Shown here: piece by piece, positions 1 to 8,605 of the stretch
Position numbering within the stretch: the first letter of the stretch is position 1
Layout of the letters: every line of letters begins with the position of its first letter
DNA from: Butyricimonas paravirosa
GTDB lineage: Bacteria; Bacteroidota; Bacteroidia; Bacteroidales; Marinifilaceae
NCBI RefSeq assembly: GCF_032878955.1
Contig: NZ_CP043839.1
Coordinates: 3,162,001-3,226,000, forward strand
Length of the DNA stretch: 64,000 nt
Direction of reading: 5' to 3'
Position numbers and translations under genes: made by a program
The notes under the pieces: generated by a model
What the model saw: the letters and a program-made list of their open reading frames with translations, nothing else
The model's database searches: none
What the model was told of the DNA's origin: nothing

Positions 1-244
1 CACTCACCGTTATTTTCCCAGCGTTTGTTCCGCTCCATAGGGGTGTCGCATAGTTGCCTGTTGTTTCGGAAGATGCAACTTGAGCGGTAAATGTATTATC
101 TGTAACTGCCGCTTTTGAAAGTGCCGTTATACTTCCTCCTAGTTTAATCTCCACCGGAGCATTAGGATCAACGTCATCTTCGGATGTTTTAGTACAACTT
201 GTCATAGCTGCTATGGCAAGAATTGATAGAATAAATTTTTTCAT
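1..244 (-). CDS. Fimbrillin-like lipoprotein, 5' end only (runs off the left edge)
   Basis: Only the first 81 codons lie in the window. They read as a Bacteroidota lipoprotein: the signal peptide MKKFILSILAIAAMTSC ends in a lipobox Cys at residue 17, followed by an acidic linker and a beta-rich stretch (VEIKLGGSITALSKAAV). That opening resembles the fimbrillin (FimA/Mfa1-like) proteins, which are exported as lipoproteins and polymerise into surface pili after proteolytic trimming. The family call rests on the N terminus alone; another surface lipoprotein is possible. It follows the AraC-type regulator gene in the same direction with 136 bp between, and no good -7 box was found in that gap. 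Confidence 0.55.
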   Translation of the reverse strand, partial: MKKFILSILAIAAMTSCTKTSEDDVDPNAPVEIKLGGSITALSKAAVTDNTFTAQVASSETTGNYATPLWSGTNAGKITVS

Positions 245-300
245 ATCGTGAGCATTTAAGTTTTTGCAAATGTGAGGGACTTGTCACGAAAGAGATGAGT

Positions 301-333
301 AAAAAGTAAAATTGTAACAGAATTTTACCTTTT
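301..333 (-). terminator. Hairpin between the AraC gene and the fimbrillin-like gene
   Basis: AAAAAGTAAAATT (301-313) pairs with AATTTTACCTTTT (321-333) with one bulged base and a 7-nt loop. Read on the minus strand it ends in a short U tract, as expected for a terminator after the regulator gene. A weaker inverted repeat (GTCACGA 283-289, TCGTGAC 337-343) surrounds it and might be an operator. Confidence 0.45.
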
Positions 334-380
334 CGGTCGTGACTTGTACGAATTCCAAAGTTTTTACGTATTCGAAATTG

Positions 381-1622
381 TTAAAGGATGTCCACGTAAC
401 GTTGTTTCCATTGTTTTGGGGTGATGCCCTCGTTGAGCTTGAAGGAGGAGATGAACGAGGAAAGGGAGTTGAAACCGGAAAGGCTGGCTACTTCCTGGAT
501 TTGCATATCCGGGTGTTGAATTAATAAAATGGTGGCTTTTTGAATCCGATATTTGTTGACGAACTGGTAGAAACTGAAACCAAACTCGTTGTTGATAACG
601 TTCGAGACGTACGTGCGGTTTGTTCCCAGCAAGGCGGCGACGTCGGCTATGGTCAGGTTCCCGTTGGTGTATATTTCTTTTTCATCGAAAAGGTGGACGA
701 GTTCATCTTTCATCTTTTCTCTTTTGATCCCGAGATTTTTCAAATACTTCTCGGGTAGGGCGGGAAAAACAGGGGATAATTCCGTTTCGCTTGTGGGAGC
801 GGTAATGGGTGGTTCCGGGCAGGAATTAGGGGAAATGATTTCCTCTTCATGAATCTCCGCGTGTTGCTCCGTGTAACAGATATAAGGTTCGTTGAGAGCG
901 TGGATAAACAAGTAAAAAGTGAATAATATGGAACTGATGTGGAATAGATAATCGCTCCAGATGGCTTGAAAACAAGATGCGAAAAGAGCTACAAATGCGA
1001 AAAATGCAGCTAGAGGGATGGCTTGGTTTAGCCAGTGTAAATCGATGTCTTCCATGAATGAATAATTCTCTTCCAGTCGTTGCATGTGTTCTCGTTTCAA
1101 ATGCAGAATGCGAAGCGTGTATATCGTGATCATGATGGCTTGAAGGATCAGGCTGGCGCAACGGAAAATAATTAAAGGTAAGTTGGCGTTTAAGAACACG
1201 CCGTTTCCTGCAACTTTTTCTTGCAGAGGGGACAGAAAGAAACTGGTGATCAGCACCGAAATTCCCGGCATCAAGTGTGGCCAGATTCTTCGAGATGTCA
1301 GTTTTTCCGGTTTCGTGAGCTTACGGAAATAGAAAAAATACAGGGGAACCAGGAACAAATTAATGGCAATATCAAAGATCGGTAAGCCCAGTTCACCCGT
1401 GATATATTTATGGATATCTTGTATCATGTTCGGGATGAAGATCAACCCCGAGAATGTGAAAATAATTCCCAGTAGCCGCCGCGGATGCATTCCAGCTTGT
1501 TCGCTAGGGACGGCCCCTTTGACCGTTAATAGCGTGAGGCCGCAAAATAGGGGAATGATAAAAGAAAGGACGTACGAAAAATACATCCAAAATATTGGAG
1601 AAGATATACTGTCATTCATCAT
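381..1622 (-). CDS. Membrane-anchored AraC-family transcriptional regulator
   Basis: This 413-residue protein has two parts. Residues about 10-245 form roughly seven hydrophobic segments (for example SYVLSFIIPLFCGLTLL and IAINLFLVPLYFFYF). Residues about 300-410 form an AraC-type double helix-turn-helix: a first HTH around LTIADVAALLGTNRTYVSNV and a second around IQEVASLSGFNSLSSF, with the family-typical ending ITPKQWKQR. Such proteins sense a signal at the cytoplasmic membrane and bind DNA; the ligand is not known. It lies just upstream of the fimbrillin-like gene and divergent from the t6A genes, so regulation of surface fimbriae is a reasonable inference. A linker of about 50 residues, rich in Glu and Pro, joins the two parts. 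Confidence 0.85.
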   Translation of the reverse strand: MMNDSISSPIFWMYFSYVLSFIIPLFCGLTLLTVKGAVPSEQAGMHPRRLLGIIFTFSGLIFIPNMIQDIHKYITGELGLPIFDIAINLFLVPLYFFYFRKLTKPEKLTSRRIWPHLMPGISVLITSFFLSPLQEKVAGNGVFLNANLPLIIFRCASLILQAIMITIYTLRILHLKREHMQRLEENYSFMEDIDLHWLNQAIPLAAFFAFVALFASCFQAIWSDYLFHISSILFTFYLFIHALNEPYICYTEQHAEIHEEEIISPNSCPEPPITAPTSETELSPVFPALPEKYLKNLGIKREKMKDELVHLFDEKEIYTNGNLTIADVAALLGTNRTYVSNVINNEFGFSFYQFVNKYRIQKATILLIQHPDMQIQEVASLSGFNSLSSFISSFKLNEGITPKQWKQRYVDIL

Positions 1623-1662
1623 ATTCCTAGAATTTGAAATGCCGTCCTTTTATTTCACGGGA

Positions 1663-1670
1663 CAAATATA
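1663..1670 (-). promoter_or_regulatory. Bacteroidota -7 box for the AraC regulator gene
   Basis: The minus strand reads TATATTTG, a full match to TAnnTTTG, 41 bp before the AraC start codon. No clear TTTG was found at the -33 position. Confidence 0.5.
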
Positions 1671-1748
1671 ATGAAATTATAACTATATGGATACGATCTT
1701 GATATTTTGAATAAAAGTTTGGAAGAATAAAAATAGATACCTTAAAAA

Positions 1749-1779
1749 TTGACATCCTGCCATAAACTTTGTACTTTCG
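1749..1779 (+). promoter_or_regulatory. Promoter for the threonylcarbamoyl-AMP synthase gene
   Basis: TTG (1749-1751) is followed after 20 bp by TACTTTCG (1772-1779), one base away from the TAnnTTTG consensus. The start codon is 22 bp downstream. Confidence 0.5.
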
Positions 1780-1801
1780 TCCCCACTATAGATGACTTAT
1801 A

Positions 1802-2377
1802 ATGAATGATGAAAAGCTAAAGGAAGAAGTTCGCAAGGCTTGCGAAATTCTTAAAAATGGGGGGATAATTCTTTATCCCACGGACACGATATGGGGCATC
1901 GGGTGTGACGCCACGAACGAGGCTGCCGTGAAACGGGTGTACGAGCTGAAACACCGGGAAGATAGTAAGGCCATGTTGGTATTACTGGACGACGTGGGTA
2001 AGCTTGCATCCTACGTGGAGGTTCCGGACGTGGCTTACGAGCTGCTGGAAGTGAACGATAAACCCATGACAATCATTTATCCGAATGCGAAGAATCTGGC
2101 GAAGAATCTGATAGCACAAGATCGGACTATCGGCATTCGGATTACCTCTGAGATTTTCACGAAATCCTTGCTTTACCGTTTCCGTAAACCCATTGTCTCT
2201 ACCTCTGCCAACATCAGTGGAGAACCTTCTCCCCGGTGTTTTGCCGAAATCAGTGATGCTGTGAAAACTGCTGTCGATTACGTGGTCGATTTCCGTCAGG
2301 AAGAAACAACGAATCCCGCACCCTCCAGTATTATCAAACTAGGTGTTGGCGGCGAAATTCAAATCATCAGAAAGTAA
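1802..2377 (+). CDS. tsaC: L-threonylcarbamoyladenylate synthase (TsaC/YrdC type)
   Basis: This 191-residue protein is a single YrdC domain without the extra C-terminal domain of Sua5. It begins with a short helix and then GGIILYPTDTIWGIGCDA, the nucleotide and threonine binding start of the family; KPIVSTSANISGEPSP near residues 130-145 is the second signature. It makes threonylcarbamoyl-AMP from threonine, bicarbonate and ATP, the first step of t6A37 modification in tRNAs reading ANN codons. The next gene encodes TsaB, which works later in the same pathway, so the pair forms a functional unit. The first ATG fits the family N terminus. Confidence 0.92.
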   Translation: MNDEKLKEEVRKACEILKNGGIILYPTDTIWGIGCDATNEAAVKRVYELKHREDSKAMLVLLDDVGKLASYVEVPDVAYELLEVNDKPMTIIYPNAKNLAKNLIAQDRTIGIRITSEIFTKSLLYRFRKPIVSTSANISGEPSPRCFAEISDAVKTAVDYVVDFRQEETTNPAPSSIIKLGVGGEIQIIRK

Positions 2378-2411
2378 TAACCCGAAAATTGAAGTCGAGA
2401 GTGTCCCCACA

Positions 2412-2446
2412 TTTTCAATTTTCAATTTTCAATTTTCAATTTTCAA
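2412..2446 (+). repeat. Five perfect tandem copies of TTTTCAA before tsaB
   Basis: Five consecutive 7-bp units run from 2412 to 2446 and stop seven bases before the tsaB start codon. AAAATTGAA at 2386-2394 is an inverted copy of the unit, so a hairpin is possible. Similar TTGAAAA/TTTTCAA words fill the gaps near 31800-31830 and 39910-39945. Confidence 0.85.
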
Positions 2447-2453
2447 TTGTATT

Positions 2454-3140
2454 ATGGCTCTTATTTTAAATATAGATACTTCAACAGATGTATGTTCCGT
2501 GGCGATAGCCCGGGATGGAAATGTGATTGCTTTAAAAGAGAATGACGAGGGATTTAATCATTCTACTTTACTGGGTGTGTACGTGGATGATTTATTAAAA
2601 GAGAATAACTTGACGGCGAATGATTTGGATGCCGTGGCCGTGAGTATGGGCCCTGGCTCCTACACGGGCTTGCGTATCGGGGTATCTTTAGCCAAAGGAA
2701 TATGCTTTGGTGCCGGGAAACCTTTGATTGCTGTTAGTACATTGGCAGCATTGGCAAATGCCGTGGCCCGGAGAGAAGGCGAAGAAGCTTTTTATTGCCC
2801 GATGATTGATGCCCGTCGCATGGAAGTCTATACAGCAATATATGATCGGGAGGGAAATGTTGTACGGGATATTCATGCAGAAGTGATTGAAAAAAATTCT
2901 TTTGCCGATTTATTGTCTACCCGGAAAGTTTTGTTCTTTGGAAATGGGAGTGATAAGGTGAAAGAAGTCTTGAAACATCCGAATGCCGTGTTCATTAACG
3001 GGGTCTCGACTTCTGCAGCAAACATGATTGGGCTTGCTGAACGATACTTTGAAGCCGATAAATTTGAAGATGTAGCCTATTTTGAACCGTTTTATCTGAA
3101 AGATTTCGTGGCTACCGTGCCTAAACGGAAAGTTTTATAA
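2454..3140 (+). CDS. tsaB: tRNA threonylcarbamoyladenosine biosynthesis protein TsaB
   Basis: This 228-residue protein belongs to the ASKHA/Kae1-like fold. The N terminus MALILNIDTSTDVCSVA and the segment VSMGPGSYTGLRIGVSLAKG (about residues 65-85) are hallmark TsaB sequences. TsaB is a catalytically inactive partner that scaffolds TsaD and TsaE during transfer of the threonylcarbamoyl group to A37 of tRNA. The reading frame is open back to 2343, but the preceding codons come from the TTTTCAA repeats and do not look like protein; the ATG at 2454 gives the family start. It lies 76 bp downstream of tsaC. Confidence 0.92.
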   Translation: MALILNIDTSTDVCSVAIARDGNVIALKENDEGFNHSTLLGVYVDDLLKENNLTANDLDAVAVSMGPGSYTGLRIGVSLAKGICFGAGKPLIAVSTLAALANAVARREGEEAFYCPMIDARRMEVYTAIYDREGNVVRDIHAEVIEKNSFADLLSTRKVLFFGNGSDKVKEVLKHPNAVFINGVSTSAANMIGLAERYFEADKFEDVAYFEPFYLKDFVATVPKRKVL

Positions 3141-3151
3141 ATTAAAAGCTT

Positions 3152-3159
3152 TATCTTTG
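3152..3159 (+). promoter_or_regulatory. Bacteroidota -7 box for the ECF sigma gene of locus 1
   Basis: TATCTTTG matches TAnnTTTG exactly, 19 bp before the sigma factor start codon. A GTTTT stretch near 3132-3136 is the only candidate for the -33 element. Confidence 0.5.
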
Positions 3160-3177
3160 CTCTACTAAAAAAGAGAG

Positions 3178-3750
3178 ATGGGCGGTCCGCATGTAATAAA
3201 AAAAAGAGGTAAGCAAGAAGAAGAGAATTTTAAAATTCTTTTTCGGGATTACTTTGTTTCCATGTGTGTCTTTGCTAATCGTTACTTGGAGGATGGAGAG
3301 ATGGCCCGAGACGTAGTTCATGATGTGTTTTGTGGACTATGGGAAAATCCATCGGAACTGGTGGATGTTGCCAACGTGAAAAACTATCTTTATACTAGCG
3401 TGAAGAATCGTTGTCTTGACGTGTTGCGTCGGGAGAATATCCATCATCGTTACGTGGAGTGGGAACAAGAAAATGAAAAAGAACGTGAAGAGTTTTTCGA
3501 GATAGAAACTCTACGTGAAGATGTTTACCGGTTACTGGATCAGGCCATACAATTATTGCCGGAACGTACTCGGGAGATTTTGTTGTTGAAGTTACAAGGC
3601 CTAAAGAATCAGGAGATAGCAGATCAATTGCATATTTCCGTGAATTCGGTAAACACGTTAAAGGCAAATGCTTACAAGGTATTAAGAGATCAATTGCATG
3701 ATCAATATTTCCTTTCATTGTTATTTTTTTTGAAAAAAGTCTGTTTTTGA
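3178..3750 (+). CDS. ECF-type RNA polymerase sigma-70 factor (locus 1)
   Basis: This 190-residue protein has region 2 at about residues 20-85 (RYLEDGEMARDVVHDVFCGL) and region 4 at about 125-175 (LPERTREILLLKLQGLKNQ, then a helix-turn-helix ending HISVNSVNTLKANAYKVLR). It fits the Bacteroidota FecI-like ECF sigma group that pairs with FecR anti-sigma factors and turns on the adjacent SusC/SusD operon. The FecR gene starts 59 bp downstream. The C terminus ends in a hydrophobic tail (FLSLLFFLKKVCF), also seen in the other two ECF sigmas of this window. The ATG at 3178 is the first in frame after the promoter. Confidence 0.9.
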   Translation: MGGPHVIKKRGKQEEENFKILFRDYFVSMCVFANRYLEDGEMARDVVHDVFCGLWENPSELVDVANVKNYLYTSVKNRCLDVLRRENIHHRYVEWEQENEKEREEFFEIETLREDVYRLLDQAIQLLPERTREILLLKLQGLKNQEIADQLHISVNSVNTLKANAYKVLRDQLHDQYFLSLLFFLKKVCF

Positions 3751-3809
3751 TTCACTAGTTTTTTTCATGAGTTCGTCTATGGGATGTATTAAGGATAATA
3801 GACGGATGT

Positions 3810-4976
3810 ATGAATCAGAAATCAAATCATAAGGTATGGCTCGTGTTTGCCCGGTTGCTTGGAATGGAAACCAAGCAGGAACGGCATCAATTGGACGAGA
3901 TTGTCGTGCCTGATTCTAAAGAAAAATTATTACTTGACGAAATGTCTTCGGGGGAGGATTATTTGCGGCGGCGGCAAATGATAGAAGATATAGATGTGGA
4001 TAGAGAGTTGGAACGAGTGATGAGGCCCCGTAGGCGGCGATTACCAGTTCTGTTGGGGAGAGTAGCAGCTGTGTTATTGCCTCTTCTTTTAGGGGGAACG
4101 GCCATTTATGTTATGTATTCAAAAAATAATGCATCCTTGAAAAATGTAATTAGTTTGCACGATGTGGAGCCGGGAACCTTGGAGGCCGTGCTAGTTACGA
4201 GTGACGGGACATTGCGGGAATTACAGACAGCCGGGAACCATATTAACGAAAAGGATGGAAGTAAGATAATGGTCGATTCGGCTCGCCTGAATTATCAGGA
4301 TAACAGGCCGGAATCCGTGCGGGAATTGATTTATAATAAATTACTCGTGGGGCGTGGGCATGAATACATGCTGATCTTGAATGACGGGACACGGGTGTGG
4401 ATGAACTCGAAATCAGAATTAAGTTATCCGGTAGCTTTCGGGGAGAACGTACGTCGGGTACGTTTATCGGGAGAGGCTTATTTTGAGGTGACCAAGGATT
4501 CGGTTCGTCCCTTTATCGTGGAAGTTGACCGGGGATTTGAAGTGAAGGTATTGGGAACGCATTTCAATATAAAGGCATACGACACGGATGATTCTTATGA
4601 AACGACCTTGGTCGAGGGAAAAGTGCAGGTTTTTCAAGGGAATAAAACAAAGATCACGTTGGAACCTTCGGAACAGATGGTGATCGGGAAAGACGGGCGT
4701 CACGAGGTACGAGTGGTAAACACAAGTTACTACACGGCTTGGCACGAGGGATGGTTTTATTTTAACGACGAGTCCCTGGAACAGGTGTTGACGATGATCG
4801 GTCGTTGGTATGATGTCGATTTCGTTTTCGCGAAGGAGAACCTGAAAGGGATTGCCGTGACGGGGAAATTGAAACGTTTCGAGAATCTGAGCGTGATATT
4901 GAAGATGTTGGAAAGAACAACCGGAACGGAATTAATGTTGAAGAATAGAATAGTAAAGGTGGATAAAAAGAAATAA
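3810..4976 (+). CDS. FecR-family anti-sigma factor (locus 1)
   Basis: This 388-residue protein has a cytoplasmic sigma-binding N terminus, one membrane segment at about residues 79-102 (VLLGRVAAVLLPLLLGGTAI), a periplasmic FecR domain (about 185-275, with LNDGTRVWMNSKSELSYP and LSGEAYFEVTKD) and a C-terminal DUF4974 domain (about 315-388). It should hold the ECF sigma inactive until the STN domain of the partner SusC reports substrate at the outer membrane. The ordering sigma, FecR, SusC is the standard arrangement. A box GATAATAGACGG lies immediately before the start codon. Confidence 0.92.
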   Translation: MNQKSNHKVWLVFARLLGMETKQERHQLDEIVVPDSKEKLLLDEMSSGEDYLRRRQMIEDIDVDRELERVMRPRRRRLPVLLGRVAAVLLPLLLGGTAIYVMYSKNNASLKNVISLHDVEPGTLEAVLVTSDGTLRELQTAGNHINEKDGSKIMVDSARLNYQDNRPESVRELIYNKLLVGRGHEYMLILNDGTRVWMNSKSELSYPVAFGENVRRVRLSGEAYFEVTKDSVRPFIVEVDRGFEVKVLGTHFNIKAYDTDDSYETTLVEGKVQVFQGNKTKITLEPSEQMVIGKDGRHEVRVVNTSYYTAWHEGWFYFNDESLEQVLTMIGRWYDVDFVFAKENLKGIAVTGKLKRFENLSVILKMLERTTGTELMLKNRIVKVDKKK

Positions 4977-5006
4977 CCGGGGATGATTGGACCCATTCCC
5001 GGTTAT
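4973..5006 (+). terminator. Hairpin between FecR and SusC of locus 1
   Basis: ATAACCGGG (4973-4981) pairs with CCCGGTTAT (4998-5006) around a 16-nt loop. The left arm includes the FecR stop codon. There is no U tract, so it may damp transcription or stabilise mRNA between the anti-sigma and the transporter rather than end all transcription. Locus 2 has hairpins in the same position. Confidence 0.5.
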
Positions 5007-5051
5007 CATTAATAATCAATAAATAATTATTATTTAGTCAAAAACAAAGTT

Positions 5052-8000
5052 ATGAAAAAAAATGGAGAAACGCGCTATCTTCCGCGGGGAGGATGTGTGG
5101 AAAAATGGTTATTGTTTATGCGAAATTTTCTGATTATTTTTTTGATGAGCTCTATGTCCCTGTATGCTAATCAGGTGACCATGGCTCAAAAGATTTCGAT
5201 TAAGGTGAATAACGTTAATCTGAAAGCGGTAATCGAGGCTATCGAGCAACAGACAAAGTTCGGTTTCCTTTATAATGAGAACGAGGTGAGACAAGTAAAA
5301 AACTTGTCTTTGAGCGTGAAGGATATGGATGTGGTAAAGGTGTTGGACTTGGTGTTGAAAGGTAGTTCGTTGGTGTATTCCATTGAACAGGAAACAATTC
5401 TGATCTCGACGAGGGAACGTGTAGTGGGTGATACGGTAAAACCGATGGAAGAATGGGTAATTCGAGGACGGGTGACAGACAAGAAGAATGGGCCTTTACC
5501 CGGTGTATCCGTGTACATAAAAGGAACCACGAAAGGGATGGCCACTGATTCAAAAGGAGAATATAAATTGGTTCTGGCTCCCCAGAAAAATTTGGTATTG
5601 ATGTACTCATTCGTGGGAATGAAAATGAAAGAGGTGCCGGTAAGTAAGCCGGGAGTGGTAAATGTCGTTTTGGAGGATGACGTGTCGGATTTGGACGAGG
5701 TAAGGGTTATTGCGTACGGGAAGACCACGAAACGGGAAATGACGGGTGCTATGACTTCGATCAAGGGCGAGGATCTTATCAGCGTTCCGACTTCAAATCT
5801 TTCCAGTTTATTGCAGGGGCGTGTTGCCGGGTTAGATGTTTCTAACATGAGTGGGGCTCCAGGTAGTGGCGGGACGGCAACCATTCTGCGTGGATATAAT
5901 ACTTTGAGCGCGGAGCAACGTGATTTTAGTTCTCCCTTGTGGGTGATTGATGGTGTGCCCATCACGAACATGACTTCTTCTTTAACGGGGACGAATGCTT
6001 TGGCCGAGATTGATCCGGAATCGATAGAATCTATTGAAGTGTTGAAGGATGCGGCGGCTACTTCCATGTACGGATCACGTGCAGCTAATGGCGTCATCTT
6101 GGTTACCACGAAACGGGGTAAAAACGGGGAACGTTCCATACGGGCTAACGTGTCTTATTCATGGTCTTATATCCCTGAATACCCGACAGTTTTTGCCGGT
6201 AAAGAATCTCGGAGATATAAATTGAAAGCCTTGCAAAATTATCGTCAGGCTTATATGAATGATGATTATGAGGCGGTGTATCCTAAAAGTTATCAGGATG
6301 TTTTCGGGAAGTATGGAGGAGCTTATGATTATTTCTGGGGAAATGGTAGTGAATATAATGCAAAATATATAGATCAATTGCAGGATAGTTTGAATTCGTT
6401 TTATAATAACTCGACAAACTGGTTCAAGCGTTTCTTCCAGACAGGAAAAGTCATAACGGCCAACGTGCAGTCATTGTATGGAACGGATCGTTTTAATAGT
6501 AGCGTGGGAGCTGGTTTTTATGATGAAACGGGAATTTTGAGAAATAGTGGGTTTACCCGGTTTAACTTCATGACGAATTTAGGATTTAAACCCATCGAAC
6601 GTTTTAATATAGAAGTTCATTTGTCTTTGGCATACGCCCGTCGTAGAAGAAATCAAGGAGAGAGTAGTAACTTGATCATGGGTGACGGTCAAAATTTAGT
6701 AAATATTCCGAAGGTGCCTTTTGAAACGTCTCCATTTTTGCCCGCGAATTCTGTGGTTGAGGAATACGTGCTGAAAAATCAAGAAGGAGTGAAGGAGAAG
6801 AATGAAGATTTATTTGGTCGTTTGGGTGTTGCTTTAACTTATAATATTACCGACTGGCTTCGAATTTCGTCAACGAATTCTATTGGATATACATTAAGTA
6901 AACAGAATACGTTTACTCCCATGGAATTGACCACGGATGGCAAGACGGCCACTCAAGGATCATTTTTAGAAAATCGTACTTTATTAACGGAAAATCTATT
7001 GGTATTTAACAAGCAATTTAAGGATCATAAGATAGAAGCTTTGGCAGGTATTTCCACGCAGATGGATGAGGAACACGCCGTTGGAGGAATCGCTAAAGGA
7101 GGGCCTAATAATCAGGTACATTATGCTAAAAACAAATGGCCGTCGATTGACAATAGTGGCTCAACGCCTCAAGCTTTGCAAGCATATAGCTCTAATTATG
7201 AAAAAGACGTGATGGTGAGCTTTCTGGGAAGATTGACTTATAGTTACAAGCAGAAATATATTTTTGGAGCCTCTGTTCGGCGGGATGGTAGTTCAAAGTT
7301 CGGTAAAGGAAAACCTTGGGGGACTTTCCCGGCAGTTAGTGCGGCTTGGGTGTTCTCTGACGAATCATTTATGGATTGGTGTGATTGGCTGGATTTTGGA
7401 AAGATTCGTGGTAGCTGGGGAGAGACCGGAACTCAATTTACAACTCGTTATTTAGCTTACGGCTCTTTGACAACAGGTTGGACGTTTATGGGGAGTTCCA
7501 CGATCGTACCGGAATCGGCCAATGGTTTGTTGAATCCCGACTTGTCTTGGGAAACAACCGGACAGTATAATATTGGAGTGGATCTGGATTTCTTGAATTA
7601 CCGGCTGAATGTGGTATTCGATTATTACAATCGTTATACCGATGATATGATGTACGCGGTCCCGCTGCCGGGAAACTATTCTCCCATGACAACGCAATAC
7701 CAGAATGCGGGGGCTATTTCTAATAAAGGGGTGGAATTATCGTTGCGATATGACATTTTTAGAAGAGATAATTTCCGTTGGAGATTGAATTTCAATATTG
7801 CCCGGAACTGGAATAAATTCAAGAAAAGCCATAATGGCCGGGATTTAGGGACCTATATCATTGGTGAGCCATTAAATATTATTCGGAGATTGAAGACGCA
7901 AGGCGTTATCGAGTCCGAGGATCAGATTCCGTATAAATATAATGCTTACGGTGAAAAACAATATTTACATCCGGATATGTATGAAGGGGAACGCCAGTTT

Positions 8001-8597
8001 TACACGGTAGGAGATATGTATTATTATGATGCGAATGGAGATGGTTTGATTGATCCCGCTTCTGATGCTATCTATGTGGGGAGTCCTCTCCCGGAGGCCC
8101 AAGGGGGTATTATGACAGAATTGCAATGGAAAGGGTTTGATTTATCTATGAATTTCACTTATTCCTTGGGGCGTACGATCATCAATGCCGGGAAGGCAGA
8201 GGCTATTGCGGTGAATAGCTCCACGTTAGACGGTCCTATTTTAGAGGATATTCGTAAATATACATTCTGGGAAAAAGCCGGGGATAAAGCGGACTTCCCT
8301 AGATTATCTTATGATGTTGGAAAAAATAACACGGGAATTTACAGTGATCAGTTCGTGGAGGATGTGAATTATCTTCGGATGAAGAGTTTTGTTCTGGGTT
8401 ATACTCTACCGAAGAAAGTTACGGATCGAATGCGTTTACAAAAAGTTCGAGCCTATATCAGCGGGGAGAATTTGTTTACTTGGACCAATTATTCTGGAAT
8501 GGACCCCGAGGCCGTTGACTTGATGACAGGATTTGATAATGTTCGAAAATATCCGTTGAATCGGAAGTTTACTTTAGGTTTGTCAATTAACTTTTAA
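5052..8597 (+). CDS. SusC/RagA-family TonB-linked outer-membrane transporter with STN domain (locus 1)
   Basis: This 1181-residue protein has a long signal region (about 1-46, ending NQVTMAQ), an STN signalling domain (about 47-118), a carboxypeptidase-D-like domain (about 136-222, IRGRVTDKKNGPLPGVSVYI), a plug (about 235-350, with SPLWVIDGVPI) and a C-terminal 22-strand type barrel ending KFTLGLSINF. SusC-type proteins are TonB-driven barrels that import substrate under a SusD lid. The STN domain implies signalling to the adjacent FecR and ECF sigma. No glycoside hydrolase is nearby; the downstream M16 peptidase instead suggests a peptide substrate, as for RagAB, but this is inference. The SusD gene follows after 8 bp. 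Confidence 0.95.
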   Translation: MKKNGETRYLPRGGCVEKWLLFMRNFLIIFLMSSMSLYANQVTMAQKISIKVNNVNLKAVIEAIEQQTKFGFLYNENEVRQVKNLSLSVKDMDVVKVLDLVLKGSSLVYSIEQETILISTRERVVGDTVKPMEEWVIRGRVTDKKNGPLPGVSVYIKGTTKGMATDSKGEYKLVLAPQKNLVLMYSFVGMKMKEVPVSKPGVVNVVLEDDVSDLDEVRVIAYGKTTKREMTGAMTSIKGEDLISVPTSNLSSLLQGRVAGLDVSNMSGAPGSGGTATILRGYNTLSAEQRDFSSPLWVIDGVPITNMTSSLTGTNALAEIDPESIESIEVLKDAAATSMYGSRAANGVILVTTKRGKNGERSIRANVSYSWSYIPEYPTVFAGKESRRYKLKALQNYRQAYMNDDYEAVYPKSYQDVFGKYGGAYDYFWGNGSEYNAKYIDQLQDSLNSFYNNSTNWFKRFFQTGKVITANVQSLYGTDRFNSSVGAGFYDETGILRNSGFTRFNFMTNLGFKPIERFNIEVHLSLAYARRRRNQGESSNLIMGDGQNLVNIPKVPFETSPFLPANSVVEEYVLKNQEGVKEKNEDLFGRLGVALTYNITDWLRISSTNSIGYTLSKQNTFTPMELTTDGKTATQGSFLENRTLLTENLLVFNKQFKDHKIEALAGISTQMDEEHAVGGIAKGGPNNQVHYAKNKWPSIDNSGSTPQALQAYSSNYEKDVMVSFLGRLTYSYKQKYIFGASVRRDGSSKFGKGKPWGTFPAVSAAWVFSDESFMDWCDWLDFGKIRGSWGETGTQFTTRYLAYGSLTTGWTFMGSSTIVPESANGLLNPDLSWETTGQYNIGVDLDFLNYRLNVVFDYYNRYTDDMMYAVPLPGNYSPMTTQYQNAGAISNKGVELSLRYDIFRRDNFRWRLNFNIARNWNKFKKSHNGRDLGTYIIGEPLNIIRRLKTQGVIESEDQIPYKYNAYGEKQYLHPDMYEGERQFYTVGDMYYYDANGDGLIDPASDAIYVGSPLPEAQGGIMTELQWKGFDLSMNFTYSLGRTIINAGKAEAIAVNSSTLDGPILEDIRKYTFWEKAGDKADFPRLSYDVGKNNTGIYSDQFVEDVNYLRMKSFVLGYTLPKKVTDRMRLQKVRAYISGENLFTWTNYSGMDPEAVDLMTGFDNVRKYPLNRKFTLGLSINF

Positions 8598-8605
8598 TAG
8601 AAGCT

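Noticed and set aside
2412..2446. Tandem repeats as a possible CRISPR array
   Set aside because: The units are 7 bp with no spacers and no cas genes are present.
3794..3807. 14-bp word GATAATAGACGGAT shared with 15917-15930
   Set aside because: Several chance repeats of 14 bp are expected in 64 kb, and the contexts differ (before FecR and before efp). The similarity to the box before SusC of locus 2 is noted but too short to claim a regulon.
5270..6139. Minus-strand reading frame of 289 codons
   Set aside because: It is antisense to the STN, carboxypeptidase-like and plug domains of SusC and has no start signal or family features.
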